A stretch of 64,000 nucleotides of DNA from Cyathus striatus (taxonomy: Eukaryota > Basidiomycota > Agaricomycetes > Agaricales > Nidulariaceae). Under the pieces are notes generated by a model, which was not told the DNA's origin, did no database searches, and worked only from the letters and a program-made list of their open reading frames with translations. The stretch lies in the NCBI GenBank assembly GCA_025738555.1, contig JAOVFP010000024.1, positions 372,001 to 436,000 of the forward strand, written 5' to 3'. Positions 33,225 through 45,774 of this stretch are shown here, piece after piece (the first letter of the stretch is position 1; the number at the start of each line of letters is the position of its first letter). The translations under genes and the position numbers were made by a program.

Positions 33225-33988
33225 TGTTATATCCATGCCCAGCTATATTGTGCCGACATTACTGAAGGTTCCCATGTGACCTTCCAACATACCCAGTCCA
33301 TTCCCGGAACGTACCTGCTATGGGTTTACACTTTCTGACATTCCCACCTGGGAACGTACCTGGAACCTGTCGGGTTTTCTATCAGATACTTTGGATATGT
33401 AGTTTCTCTTATGATGGCCTCACCACGTCATTATACCATTACTCCTCTCTTCCATTCTCACTTGTATGTTTCATTATGGTCAATGTAGTTTAGTTTCTTA
33501 TTCTTCATTCTGAGCACATCATTTGCACCACTACTCCTCTTTGCCCAGTCTTTATTTTGTTTACTTACACTTAGTATTCTGTCTCCAGATTCATATCTAC
33601 ATCTTACTAGTACATATAAATAGTCTTCCAAATGTACTAGGTAGTCTTCAGTATTCATATCAACTCTGTACACTTTCTTCCTACTCTAAGTTCCAAAACC
33701 CACTCTGGGTTCTCCTTCAGGTCTCTCTCCCACTGCCTAGTGTAGTGGCAAAGCCCCTCGCATATTCTGGAATGTTTCCTTACATTGGATATTGTCTGTT
33801 GTGAAATACGAATCATTCCCTGGGGATATCCAGGTAGTGCAGCACATATGCTGAAGCCATGGTTCACTTCTGCACTCCCACTCCTGTTCCCATACCCATA
33901 CTCACTTCGGGTTTCTGTTATAGTTCTCCCATGCCTTCTGGGTGTCTTCACATTTGTTTCCCAGTAGGAAGGGAATCGGTACGTAACA
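33225..33988. mobile_element. Solo LTR C1 in A2 (LTR family of element F)
   Basis: The 764-bp insert starts TGTTATATCC and ends CGTAACA, with AAAAT duplicated (33220-33224 and 33989-33993). The sequence matches the LTRs of element F. It contains CATATAAATAG followed about 35 bases on by CAGTATTCATAT, the presumed RNA start. Confidence 0.92.
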
Positions 33989-36558
33989 AAAATGAGGTGA
34001 ATTGACTTCTTCAATCACTGATGATTTGTCTTGGTACTCTGTAATGTTTAAATATGTTTTGTACATATTTTTCCGCTGTTCCTGCACTATTAATTTCCTT
34101 ATTACATGGTACAAATGCTGCCATTTTAGTAAATTGATCTATGACTACCATTAAGAAATCAAATCCTTCAGATAATGGGAGTGGTCCAACAAAGTCTATA
34201 GATACTGTATGCCATGGATGTTCAGGTACACTATTCGGAATGAGTTTTCCAACTGGGGCAGATCTATGAATATTGGTTCTTTGGCATGCTTCACATCCAG
34301 ATATGTATTTCTTTATATCTGCTATAAGTCTAGGCTACCAATAGTCTCATGTGATAAGTTCCTGAGTCTTGTATTCTCCACAATGTCTGGATACTTCTGA
34401 ATCATAACAAAGTCTAATTATATGTTCCCTTAATTTAGCATTTTTAGGAACATATACATGATCCTTCCATGTGATTATTCCTTCTTTAGACTCTATCCAA
34501 TCTTTAGATTTGAGATTAAGCATTTTGATTACTTCTTTATCTCTATTCTTTCAGGATTTGTGAATTTGTTCCATAATTTCTTCGTCTTCTCCATGGACTT
34601 CATAGGTTTGCTTAAAGTGTTCCGGTTTAAGTAGTACAAGATTTTCATTATCTAAATCTCCTTGATCATGTCCAGCTCTTCATGATAATAAATCTGCTTT
34701 AGTCATTTGATTACCAGGTTTATGATGTAATGTGTAATGGAATTCTTGTAGTTCAGTATTCCATTGTGCTTGGCATCTATTTAACTTTTGCAGTTTTCTG
34801 AAGTATTGAAGATTTTTATGATCTGTCCAGATTTCAAAGATTTGCTTTACTCCTAGGAGGTATTGTCTCCATGTATCTAAAGCTCTCATTATTGCAAGCA
34901 TTTCCTTATTGTAAATTTCATAATTTCATTCCATTGGATTTAAGGCATATGATAAAAAGGCAATTGGTTTCCATTTTCCATCTAATTGTTCCTGAGAAAG
35001 AATAGCTCTGTTTGTGAAATCTGATGAATCAGCTTCAACTCAGTATTTTCCATTGTCATTTGGCATTTCTAAAATTGGTGCTGAAACAATTTGGTCCTTA
35101 AGTTGAGAGAATGCAAGTGCTTGGTCCAATTCCCATTTCCATTTGTTTTTACCAGTTAATTCATGAAGGGGTTTTGCTATTTTTGCAAATCCTTGAATAA
35201 ATCATCTATAGAAATTGATAAACCCTAAAAATTGCTGAAGTTCTCTCTTATTATTTGGGACAGGCCAATCAACTACAGCTTTGACTTTTTCTGAATCCAT
35301 ACAAACAGAATTCTTTGAAATGATAAGACCTAAATATTCAACTTCTGCTTTCTCAAAGAAACATTTTTCTGGTTTTAAAAATAGTTCATGTTCTTCTAAT
35401 TTTCTGAGAACATGTTTAACCATTTTTCAATGCTCTTCTAAAGTTTCCGTAAATATAAGAATGTCATCCATGTAAACAATTACATTTCCTTCATTGATTT
35501 CCATTCTAAATATGTTGTTCATCATAGTCTGGAATATAGCCAGTGAATTGGTGAGACCAAAGAACATCACTAAAGGTTCGAACAATCCTTGATTGGTTCT
35601 AAAGGCAGCATACTGTTCATCTCCTTTGATTCTGACATTGTTGTATCCCTATTGAATATCCAGTTTGGTAAAATATCGTGCCTTTTTCAATTTATCTACT
35701 AGTTCCTGAATTAATGGTAGAGGATATCTATTTTTGACCATCATTTCATTTAGTTTTCAATAGTCCTGGATTGGTCAAAGAGATCCATCTTTTTTCTTAA
35801 TAAAGAAGAATGGAGATGCCCATGGTGATTTTGAAGGTCAAATGTGTCCGGAGTTAAGGTTTTCGTCAAGAAATTCATCAAGTTGTTTTTGTTCATTGAG
35901 ATTCAATGGGTAGATCTTACAATCGAATGATGTAGCTTCTGGTAATAATTCTATTGCATGATCCCAAGGTCATTTAGGTGGAAGTTTGTCAAATGACTCT
36001 TTGGCGAATACTTTTTGAACTCATGATAATACATTGGAACTGTCTCTTTCCAATGTTTCTTGGGTTTCTGCTGATTTTGTGCTTCAGCAATTTTGGAAGC
36101 AGTCATTTGAAAGGTCCTTAATTCAATTTGCTTGAAAATGTTTATCACAATGATTTGATCATCAGATTCAAGATTTATGGGTTTGTCTAAATCCGATTCA
36201 TCTTCCTCAGGGTTCATGGTGTTGATCAATGGAGTACATTCTAGTGGGCAACATGTAAATTTAAGAGACTCTTCTTTCCAATCTATTTCTGGGTTATGAA
36301 TCTTAAGCCAGTCATGACCAATAAACATAGAAGCTTTTCCAAGGTTTGATACAGTAAATTGAATAATTTCTACATGTCTTCCAAGTCTAACTCATAGTTC
36401 AACATAATTGGTAATTGCTCCATCACTGTTCAAAGTTCCATCAGTGTTATATACTGGAGTTGGTCTTGGGAGTTTCTTTGTAGTGATTTGATTGTTTTCG
36501 ATGAATTTTCTATCAATACATGTCCCAGTACTTCCACTATCAAGTAACACTTTAATTC

Positions 36559-37198
36559 TGTTATGATCCAAGCTGGTCTTGTGATGTCTAATCTTGTGAT
36601 CTAGTGATAATGTGATAATGTTGTCATGTGACTTGTCACTACACTTGTAGGTCATATGACGAAGTCGAAGTCGATTCAGTTGTACTTGGTACACACTAAT
36701 GGACTTGGCAGCATTCTCACAGTAACACTTGAGAAGTGAATAGAAGTAGCAGTGTTCTGGGTCTGAGGTATTCTCAAAGAGGTGATAGAGGGGAATAGCC
36801 AGCTATATTGGATGATAGCTAAACTAAGATCAAGCTGAGGAAGCTTTATTGGAATACATGAGCTATTTATACAAAAGAAGCATGGTCTGTTTGCAGAAAG
36901 GTATGCTACTATAAATAAAGTCCATGACTTGCCATGACTTGGCAGAGGTATAAGAAAAGATGAAACACATATGTAAATAGATGAGATGTATCAGTAAGTA
37001 AAGTCTGTGACAGTAGTATGACAAACCAGAGTGGCGGGGATCGGCGAGGGGTAAGGGGTAAGGGATGATGAAGGTGAAACATGTATCATACTATAAATAG
37101 AATGGGATGAGTAAGTAAAAAGATATAAATAGAAGGGTCACATGAAAAAAGGATAGTCTAGTGGGGTTGAGATGAAGAAAGTGTAACAAATTCTATAA
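36559..37198. mobile_element. Solo LTR H in A2
   Basis: The 640-bp insert starts TGTTATGATCC and ends GTGTAACA, with AATTC duplicated (36554-36558 and 37199-37203). Joining the flanks restores alignment with A1 pol. The family is not otherwise represented in the window. It contains an ATTTATAC TATA-like site on one strand. Confidence 0.87.
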
Positions 37199-37629
37199 GT
37201 TTGTTGAGTATCTAAAGTAGTGATCATTAGATCAAGATCCATCTGATTTCCTTTAGATGCTCAAATGAATCTTTTGGGTCCTGAAAGTTCTTCTAACACC
37301 TTAATTACATCTTGATCTGATAGATCATTCAGTTCTTTAATTGTTTTGGAGTTACTTCAGGTTTTTGTTTTGAATGTGTCCAAATACTAAGGGAGGCCAA
37401 GGCAAGTTCTGGGGTTTGGTCTTTTAATCTCCATGTGACCCAATACACGGTTCTGGGTTTTACTTCCTGATTAGGGAAGGTGTGCTTAGATCATTCCTTT
37501 TGAAGCAATACAAATTCAGATTCCAGATCTATCATAGGTACAGCTACATTATAAGGTACGTAAATAGAGGCTGGCAAGTTCGTGCTTACTGCTGGCCTTG
37601 GGGAAAACCCAATTGAGCAATAAGTAAAG

Positions 37630-39620
37630 TGTGTTGTTTCTCTGATAGTTTAGTTATGTCTGGTAGTTCTACAGTATTACTAGTTGAAGCTACAGGTATA
37701 GAATTGTCCATATTTATGTTATGTTGTACATACAGTCTGTGAGGTTTCTTGGGGCATGTGTTGGACATGTGTCCCTTTTCCTTACAGTAAAAGCAGTGTC
37801 CTTTTTTAAGCTAATCAAGATCCATTCGGTTGCCTCCTTGTAATACCATGAGGTTAGATCAGTTTGGGGTGGTTTGCACAGGTTGTCCTTGTTGTGTTCC
37901 GGTGTTTGGAGTTCCTTGTAGTTGATTATAATTCTGATTTTGGGGTCATGGGTTTTGCATTGTGCATCCAAAATTAGCTTCTCGATGATTCCTTTCATAT
38001 TCCATGGCTTTATCAACTCAATCAATGAGTTTGTCCATGACTTTTAGTCCACTGACTTCCATTAATCTCTGGGCTAGTAGTGGATGCATTCCTCTTCAGA
38101 ATTTATCAACCAGGGCAGTATTATCGAATCCAGTCAGGTTCATCCATTGCATAAAATCTATTGTGTAATCTTCAATAGGTCGATTCCCTTGGATGACCCT
38201 ATTGATTTGTTCAATGGCATTGTTCTGTGTTTCTGTTACATCTGTGTCCAGATACATCATGCCAACATTACTGAAGGTTCCCACATGACCTTCCAACACA
38301 CCCAGTCCATTCCCGGAATGTATCTGCTATGGGTTTATACTTCCCAATGTTCCCACCCAGGAATGTACCTGGAACCCGTCGGGTTTTCTATCGGGTATCC
38401 TGGATATGTAGTTTCTCTTATGACAGCCTCACTGCATCATCATTCTATTACTCCTCTCTTCCATTTCTACTTGTACATTTCATTATGGCCTTTGTAGTTT
38501 AGTTCTTTATTCTGCATTCTGAGTGCATCATTTGCACCTCTACTCCACTTTGCCCAGACTTCATTTCCTACTTACTCCTTTGATTTGTTCTTTGTATTAT
38601 ACTTCTACATTTGTACCTATAGGTTCCTACTTAGTATAAGTAATCTTCCAGATGTACTAAGTAGTATTCAGTATTCATATCAACTCTGTACACTCTCTTC
38701 CTACTCTAAGTTCTGAAACTCACTCTGGGTTTTCCTTCGGGTTCCTCTCCCACTACCTAGTGTAGTGGCGAAGCCTCTTCATATACTCTGAAATGTTTCC
38801 TTACATTGTATATTGCCTGTCATGAAATATGAACCATTCCCTGGGGATATCCAGGAGGCGCAGCACATACACTGAAGCCATGGTTCACTTCCACACTTCT
38901 GCTCCTGTTCCTGTACCTGTACTTACTTCACGTTTCCATTATAGCTCTCCCATGCCCTCCAGGCATCTTTGCATTTGTTTCCCAGGAAGAAGGGAATCAG
39001 TATGTAACAGTTTCTGTGGATATGAAGAAAAATCTCATTTGTTCCACAAATGTCATCCAGTCAGGGAATGGACATTGATGTTTGAAGAAGTCATGTTTGA
39101 TCACTGGGGTTGTTTCCATGACTGTGATGTCTGTTGTTTGGGTGTCCTGGAATGTGGGTTTGGTTCCATTATGCATAAGTTTCCATCTTGATCATTCCTC
39201 ATTGAACAAGATGAGATCTCCTAAAAATGTGTCTGCCCATCATTGGGCCTGGTTGTCCTTTCCTTTCTTAATCTTTGGTAAAGCAATGGTGATCTTTATC
39301 CAATCATTTGTTATTTCTTTCTCTTGGAAATATAACATCATCCATCTGATCCAGTTGTTAACTGTTGCTGGATCCCCTTCATAATCTTTGGGGATCTCAA
39401 CTTTATCTCTCTTTTCTGGGATATCCTGCCTAATTCCTTCTCTTATCTCCATGATAAGACCCTGAGTCATAGCCGATATGCTATTGGTAATTGTTTTCTT
39501 ATCTCTGGCAGACATGTTCTGCCATCATTCTACTATTTTGTCTTTCATGAAGATGGCCACCAGGGCTGTGATAAAACCAAGAATGGTCTCAGAAGCAATT
39601 ATTGTGAGAATGGAAGGTAA
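37630..39620 (-). pseudogene. A2 gag relic
   Basis: Fragments match A1 gag: the CCHC knuckle (CPKKP next to KKDTAFTVRKRDTCPTH in shifted frames), NAIEQINRVIQGNRPIEDYT, WADTF and, at the N-terminus, ETILGFITALVAIFMKDKIV. That last stretch shows the hydrophobic start is a family trait. Solo LTR C2 interrupts it; joining its flanks restores ISTETQNNAIEQIN. Confidence 0.88.
38234..39009. mobile_element. Solo LTR C2 in A2
   Basis: The 776-bp insert starts TGTTACATCTG and ends TATGTAACA, with GTTTC duplicated (38229-38233 and 39010-39014). It is a second solo LTR of the F family inside A2, in the same orientation as C1. Confidence 0.92.
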
Positions 39621-40387
39621 TCAGGGACAGGGAGATTGTAAGGTTCTTCATTGCAATTATAGATGGTATTGAGGAGAGTTTCATATCCTTGTTCAGATGT
39701 GAAGCTGTTTCTGAAGGAAAAGTTATCGGGAAGTGGGGTGTATCAGTATCTTCTACTGTCATCATGTCTGGGTTCAGTTACAATTGTGACAATACAAGGG
39801 AGTATAGGTTTGGAGTTAGGTTGTTGTGGGGCGAAGTGATGTGTTGGGATGGATGGGTAGGTGTTTGGATCAAAATCCAAGTCGTCAGAGTCGATCGACA
39901 TGACTCTCAGAGTTTGAGGATAGGTGTAGGGTGTAGGGCGAGATCAGGGTGTGTGGATTGGTACAGATGAGGAAGGGATGTGATATGTGTGAGAATGGAG
40001 GGATCGGAGGGTTTGGGATCAAGTGATAGGTGCCAGAATGATAGACTAGGTATCAGAAGCTCTTGAAGAGGCTTGGAGACTAGTGAGATGTCCTAAGTCT
40101 CACACACACCAATTTGCAGATAGTGCCAGCTGGGGCAACATGTGGTAGCCTCCCCAATCACTGGCACCATGCCAAACTCAAGGCAGAGGGCCTAAGATGC
40201 TCAGTAATTCAGAAGTGTTGGGCTCAACATTACACTATCCTCTTGTGCTTCCAAGCACAATGAGCAAGACTATTGAATGGGGTGTACATCTGGTCCACAA
40301 GGGTCCAAGACAGGGAACAAGGTAAAGAAAGAAGTTTTGCCAGGGTTCAGCAGGAGAAGGGAAGTTTGAGGTCAAGAAACAAGGTGG

Positions 40388-40398
40388 ATTCTTGTGCT
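40388..40398 (-). promoter_or_regulatory. A2 self-primer binding site, conserved
   Basis: The 11-base primer site is still exact and still matches AGCACAAGAAT (plus strand) at 40493-40503 in the LTR, although the surrounding element is heavily decayed. The site contains no CpG, so its survival does not by itself prove selection. Confidence 0.7.
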
Positions 40399-40400
40399 TT

Positions 40401-40786
40401 TGTTAGTGACAGACAAGCTAAATGCTTGAAGTTGAACTTAAACACTTGAATAGGAAGAAGAAATGAATCTTATTGCTCGTCTGGAATAAACTAGCACAAG
40501 AATAGAGAACTATCTAATTAAAGTGACTGTATTTATAGTAAATGTCCATGATGTAACCACATGTAAGTATCCTACACTACAACACATGTAACTGTGCTTC
40601 TACTGTGCAAACTCATGTACTATGTATGTAACAAGCATGGTCAAACTGTGGACTGTGCCTGTAGTCTTGATGAATAACGCATGTTGATATGCATGGTGTT
40701 TGCATTGTGTGTCATGTGACTTAATCTCATGACAAGATAAGATAATAGATTAGATAAGTGATTAGATAAGTGATGAAATCCTAACA
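40401..40786 (-). repeat. 5' LTR of A2
   Basis: 386 bp, TGTTAG...CTAACA. The TATATT-type box TATAAATA lies at 40537-40530 on the minus strand, 34 bases before the predicted RNA start at 40503. Confidence 0.9.
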
Positions 40787-40791
40787 GTATG

Positions 40792-42523
40792 TTACACTTG
40801 AGTTATTGGAGGGTTAGTGTCTTTAAATCAGTTGTTGGTAGGGAATGTTAATGAGATGTGAGGAGCAGAAATAGATGAGAAGAGTGGTCACTGACAACCA
40901 TGAGCACAACTACAGTTGACAAGACATCTGTGGTTCAATTTCAGATGCTCACTTGTTCAAGCTCAAAATTTGATTTTGTGCAAGACCAATTAGAGTCCTT
41001 CATGGGCTCACACTGCTTCCTTGACTACACATTGTGGAGGAGATAAGTTGACAATGCATGGCGAGCATCACACCTGACTATAAGCAATAACTACAACAAT
41101 CCTGGAATAGAGTAGTTAGTAAGTTAAACAATAACAAAGACTTAGCTAGTTTTAATTGAGGTTTTGTGAGTGATACTTCCAATTGACTTCAGACTCAAGA
41201 CTCAGTATGTGTGCACAAAGTTAAAGTCAGAAAGGTAGATGGGATTCCTAGGTCTCTACCCCTTGAGTATATACATTTGCAGCAATGGGATGGGATGGTG
41301 CCACACATACTCTCACATCACCAGAGCCCAGAAAATGTAAGGTATGTGAAGGAATGGGAATTTGAAATGTGTAAGTGAAGGATAAATAGAAAATGAGTGG
41401 TAGTAACTGAGACATGTTGAAACATAATTGAGACACAACAGCACACAGGTGAGTCATGTGTTGTTTGGCACCAGATTCCCAATGTTTGGTCAAGCTGTGC
41501 CACATCTGCAAGTCCACAGATGAAGAGAAAGCAGAAGAAATAGTAAAAAGTGTGCTTTTGCAACACTTCATGAGGTCAAAGTAAGCTGATAAAATGAATA
41601 CAATAAGTATTAGTGTAAATAGAAATAGTGAATAGTAAATAAAGGACAAAATAAATGAGATAGATCGAAATATAAGTAATACACTAGGTTATACCAGTGC
41701 ACCATCTACTTCCTCCACAACATGTCTTGCACTATGGTATTTTGTCACTTGTCATCAATTGACCCTTGAATGATTTCAATGTCTCCATAGTGTTTCATCT
41801 TTGCAGCTGGTGGGGCTGTGCCCATAGCAGGATCAATTACTGAGTCTGCTATTCTCCAGTGGAACAATCAATTTCTACCTCAAAATTGCAAGGTGCACAT
41901 GCTACTTGTGCTTGGTTTGTATCTAACCAGCCCAAGTAGATCTCAGGCATAACTGCCCATGTTATTTGTTCTCAGCCTCATCTTCACTCCATTATTTGGC
42001 AAGAATTTCTGCCTTTACCCTCCCACCTCATCCCTGCTAATCCTCTATTTAACCCATAGCCCTCTTTTATGCTTTCAATTTCACCTTATTTATCTCAATA
42101 CTACCACATTAATAATTACTATCTCACATATCTTGTATTCATGTTTCAGCTCTTTCTTTCTGACCTCTCCATGTACTCCTTCTCTCAATAAAATGGGCTC
42201 TTTTGCAGATGCTGTGTGGTCTTCACATGACCTCAGTATCATTCTCACCTACAATCAATATCGTCTGATACTGTTCATTGGGAAGTCAATAATTGGCCAA
42301 TGCCAAACCAAATGGGTCACATGACCTTTGAACCATACCATATCAGGAGGAAAGTTATCAGGAAGGACAAAAACTGACACTGTACATGGTGTAAATTTCA
42401 GTTTGCAGATACAAAAAGCACCAGAAGAATGAACAACCACATCAAAATTTACACTGTGTAGCTTTTGAGCCAGAATAAATATAATTTTTCTTTAATTATG
42501 TAACCAGACTTAATGTTCTTTAG
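40792..42523. other. Gene-poor region
   Basis: No supported gene was seen here. Open frames are short and shift strand without family signals. The stretch separates element A2 from the glycosyltransferase relic and may include that gene's lost 5' part. Confidence 0.5.
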
Positions 42524-43078
42524 CCTCCCTATGGTATCCGCAAAGCAGATATCCTAGTTGCTACCACCACCAGTGCTCTTGAGAGGCAGAGTCTCAATGC
42601 CTTCAGCAGCTGGCTGCAAACCAACTTCAAGAAGGCCAAGATTCTATCTGTCAGTCCTCTGACATTCAAGTGTATTCCTGAAGTTGTGGAGAAGGAGAAA
42701 GAGCAATGGGCTTACATCATTCTTGGAGAGGGTGCACAGGGAGAAAGGAGAGAAATCTGCTATCTACATGCATATACTCAATATCTTATCATATTTGTAG
42801 CTCACAGATTCATATAGATCTTCTTTGGCTCTGTCCTTCTTCCTAACAACATTGAGATGCTGTATGCTGTCCTCCACATCCTCAAGGAGCTCAACCCAGA
42901 CATTATGGTTATGAGTGACACTGCCTCAGCTGCCCTCCCTGAGGACCTGAATGGCAACAAAAACACCTTCATTGGGCCCTGGCTCCCTCAGCAATATATC
43001 CTCGCACACCCTGTGATTGGATAGCTCCTCTCTCACTGTGCTATCAACAGTACCCTTGAGAGTCTATGCCTCTGCATG
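42524..43078 (+). pseudogene. UDP-glycosyltransferase relic (GT1), cut by a retroelement
   Basis: The plus strand reads NNIEMLYAVLHILKELNPDI, then SDTASAALPEDLNGNKNTFI, then GPWLPQQYILAHPVIG, stop, LLSHCAINSTLESL. The block WxPQ..ILAHP......HC.xNSTLES is the donor-sugar-binding signature of family 1 UDP-glycosyltransferases. The usual Trp after Gly is now TAG. Upstream, an exon-like stretch reads LVATTTSALERQSLNAF and is separated by an intron-like gap with stops. The frame ends at 43078, where the LTR of element A3 begins, so the C-terminal part is gone or lies beyond the nested elements. Confidence 0.78.
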
Positions 43079-43191
43079 TGTTAGCAACAGACTAGTCCAA
43101 AGGACTCGAAGTTGAACTCAAACACTAAGACTAAGGAAGAATGACAAATTGATTACTAGTCTGGATTAAACTAGTACAAAAGTAAGGAACA
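43079..43191 (-). repeat. LTR of element A3, left fragment
   Basis: The sequence starts TGTTAGCAACAGACTAG and follows the family A LTR until element F begins. The remaining 262 bases are at 63445-63706. Together they make a 375-bp LTR, cut by F at GAACA. Confidence 0.88.
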
Positions 43192-43962
43192 TGTTACGTA
43201 CTGATTCCCTTCCTACTGGGAAACAAATGCAAAGACGCCCAGAAGGCATGGGAGAACTATAACGGAAACCCGAAGTGAGTACGGGTATGGGAACGGGAGC
43301 AGGAGTGCAGAAGTGAGTACGGGTATGGGAACGGGAGCAGGAGTGCAGAAGTGAACCATGGCTTCAGCATATGTGCTGCGCCGCCTGGATATCCCCAGGG
43401 AATGGTTCATATTTCATGACAGACGATATCCAATGTAAGGAAATGTTCCAGAGTATGTGAGGGGCTTCACCACTACACTAGGCAGTGGGAGAGAGACCCA
43501 AAGGAGAACCCGGAGTGGGTTTTGGAACTTAGAGTAGGAAGAAAGTGTACAGAGTTGATATGAATACTGAAGACTACCTAGTACATTTGGAAGACTATTT
43601 ATATGTACTAGTAAGATGTAGATATGAATCCGGAGACAGAATACTAAGTGTAAGTAAACAAAATAAAGACTGGGCAAAGAGGAGTAGTGGTGCAAATGAC
43701 GCGCTCAGAATGAAGAATAAGAAACTAAACTACATTGACCATAATGAAACATACAAGTGAGAATGGAAGAGAGGAGTAATGGTATAATGACATGGTGAGG
43801 CCGTCATAAGAGAAACTATGTATCTGAAGTATCCAATAGAAAACCTGACAGGTTCCGGGTATGTTCCCAGGTGGAAACATTGGGAAGTGTAAACCTATAG
43901 TGGGTACATTCCTGGAATGGACTGGGTATGTTGGAAGGTCATGTGGGAACCTTCGGTAACGT

Positions 43963-45349
43963 TGTCATGGGTGAAAGTTGATTTCACATAATGACATGAA
44001 TACAGCTAAATCACTCAAAGATAGAAAAGCAAACACTTAGAAAACTTAATAATACCTTAACAAACAACACTTAATATGCACTTCTATTTCACTATTAATC
44101 AGGAAAACCATACACAAGTAACTAATCAATACACTAACAAATAAAGCTACGTAAACACTAATAGTCCATCACCAATCAGAACAATTATACACAAACAAGT
44201 AACTACAATACCAGTTCATTATTAATCAAGATAAACATGCACAAATAATTAGTCATACTACTGGACCAGCACTAATCAGAATAAACATCATCATACAAAC
44301 AATTATACCCTGTACAAAATAAGAAGGCCTTCAGGTACAAACAAAAGAGCACCATTGTTCTCAAGAGCTATTAATAGCACAACCATTGTGCTAAATATAC
44401 CCATTGTTCTTTCAAGTACTATTAATAGCATTTCTATTGTGCTAAATATACCCATTGTCTAAGATGCTGACTCATGCATCCTAAATTGGAGAACAATGGA
44501 GAAAAGGATGACTCATACTTTCTCCAGTTGGAGAACAATGGGAAAGTAGGTGTGGGATATGATTAGTCAGCAGGAGGGTAAAAGGCATATAAGGAAGAGG
44601 AATTGGCCTGTAGAATTAACAACTTATACCTAGTTTACATTTGTTTGTATCCCTTTGCAGTTGTAGCACACAACCCTTACCTACTAAATATAACCTATAT
44701 ACTTCCCCTCTACCCAGTACACATATTGTCAGAGTCACATATAAAGCGTCAATAGTAAAGTGTGAAACTAATTTGTATTATTTGTGTCTACTCAGATAGT
44801 AAGGCACTGTATCTTCGTAAAGTAACAGCAGCAGCAGCATCATATTTGTGTCCACTCAGATAGTGAGGCACCATATCTTTGTAAAAGTAACAGCAGCAGC
44901 AGCATCATATTTGTGTCCACTCAGATAGTGAGGCACTGTATCTTCATAAAGTAACAGCAGCAGCAGCAGCATCATATTTGTGTCCACTCAGATAGTGAGA
45001 CACCATAACCTTGTAAATTATATATATGCACCCCAGTTGTGAAGTAAGAAGCAGAAACTGTCAGGGACCTCAGCTCCACTTCAACCTTCAACATAATAGT
45101 GACCTATATCTTCAGCCTACCCTTCACCTGCAAGCCCTTGCCACAATCCTAGTTGTTGCACTTGCTATTCACCTACTCTTCTAAACTTATCTACCCACCT
45201 CTACACTTAAATGTACACCTGTGTTCATCATCAAACCTCTTGAGTTAAGGAGAATATCTACAAATAATATCCCCCAACACTCAGGTGCAAAGCATGAATA
45301 AAGTCACTTCCTGCTGACCACCTTAGATATTTATTATCTTAAACTGACA
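43963..45349. mobile_element. Family D element, copy D2, reverse orientation
   Basis: The 1387-bp insert starts TGTCATGGG and ends AAACTGACA, with ACGT duplicated (43959-43962 and 45350-45353). The paralogous LTRs give the empty site and confirm the borders. Reversed, its end aligns with the start of D1 (TTTAAGAT...ATCTAAGGTG, then CACCTGAGTGT). It carries CATTGTTCT words and a 65-bp tandem repeat. Non-coding. Confidence 0.87.
44780..45005. repeat. About 65-bp tandem repeat with CAG runs in D2
   Basis: ATTTGTGTCYACTCAGATAG recurs at 44780, 44844, 44909 and 44976. Each unit includes AGGCAC..TATCTT and ends in a CAGCAGCAG run of variable length. This array is not present in D1 or D3. Confidence 0.85.
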
Positions 45350-45774
45350 ACGTCAGCATGATATAGCTGGGCATGGATATAACAGTATCCCCTTTTTGGG
45401 CTGAGCCCACGAGGTCATACTGTGTGCGAGAAAATATAACTAAAAATAATATGAGAAATCCTATTGGTCAGTGAATGTTCAAATAAGAGAACATATGCAC
45501 ATCTGATTCCTTTCTAACCCTCATCATAGATAAGAGTGGCACTTCAGTGAATATGTCTTCAGAGGAATTTGCTGCCTTCCTAGCCTTTCAAGCGGCTAAC
45601 CAGCAGGCAGAAACTTCGACTCCGGCCTCCTGGAGTAGTTCTGGCAAACCTAGACCAAAGCCAAGGCCTATAAATCCAGCTCCAAGATGAGAGAACACTG
45701 TGTACATCAATGTTTTTCTGGCACCGATTCCATCTGTTCGTTCCGGTAAGGTGGCAGACATGGTTGTACCGCAG

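Larger units (their letters stand above)
32040..37630 (-). pseudogene. A2 pol relic
   Basis: Protein blocks matching A1 pol remain in order: chromodomain end (about 32050), integrase, RNase H (34901-34680, LAIMRALDTWRQYLLGVKQI), RT (35423-35202, LKPEKCFFEKAEVEYLGLII) and protease (LLDSGSTGTCIDRKF, about 36550). Here the catalytic Asp codon is GAT, unlike A1. Many frame stops and three solo LTRs (B1, C1, H) break it. The gag-pol overlap ending LGFPQGQQ is still visible near 37590. Confidence 0.9.
31424..40786 (-). mobile_element. Chromovirus A2, old CpG-decayed copy with four solo LTR inserts
   Basis: Its two LTRs (31424-31809 and 40401-40786, 386 bp each) bound an element of the A1 family. 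The flanking 5-mers are GTGTG and GTATG, a duplication with one change. The LTRs differ almost only where one has TG and the other CA or CG. Four insertions, each with a 5-bp duplication, were found: B1 (32483-32819), C1 (33225-33988), H (36559-37198) and C2 (38234-39009). Removing them and their duplications leaves about 6.8 kb, equal to A1 without its insert. Gag and pol are broken by many stops at former CGA codons. Confidence 0.92.
43192..45384 (-). repeat. 3' LTR of F, split by D2
   Basis: The left part is 43192-43962 and the right part 45354-45384, after removing D2 and one ACGT. A 42-base segment is tandemly duplicated at about 43273-43355 (GTGAGTACGGGTATGGGAAC twice), a change not seen in the other copies. 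Without D2 and the duplication it is about 760 bp, as in C1. Confidence 0.9.

Noticed and set aside
41959..42324. 121-residue hydrophobic ORF before the glycosyltransferase relic
   Set aside because: It is Leu/Ser/Tyr-rich in AT/CT-rich DNA, without a conserved motif and without a link to the downstream frame.
44780..45005. CRISPR-like direct repeats
   Set aside because: The 65-bp units are contiguous with no unique spacers and lie in a eukaryotic mobile element.
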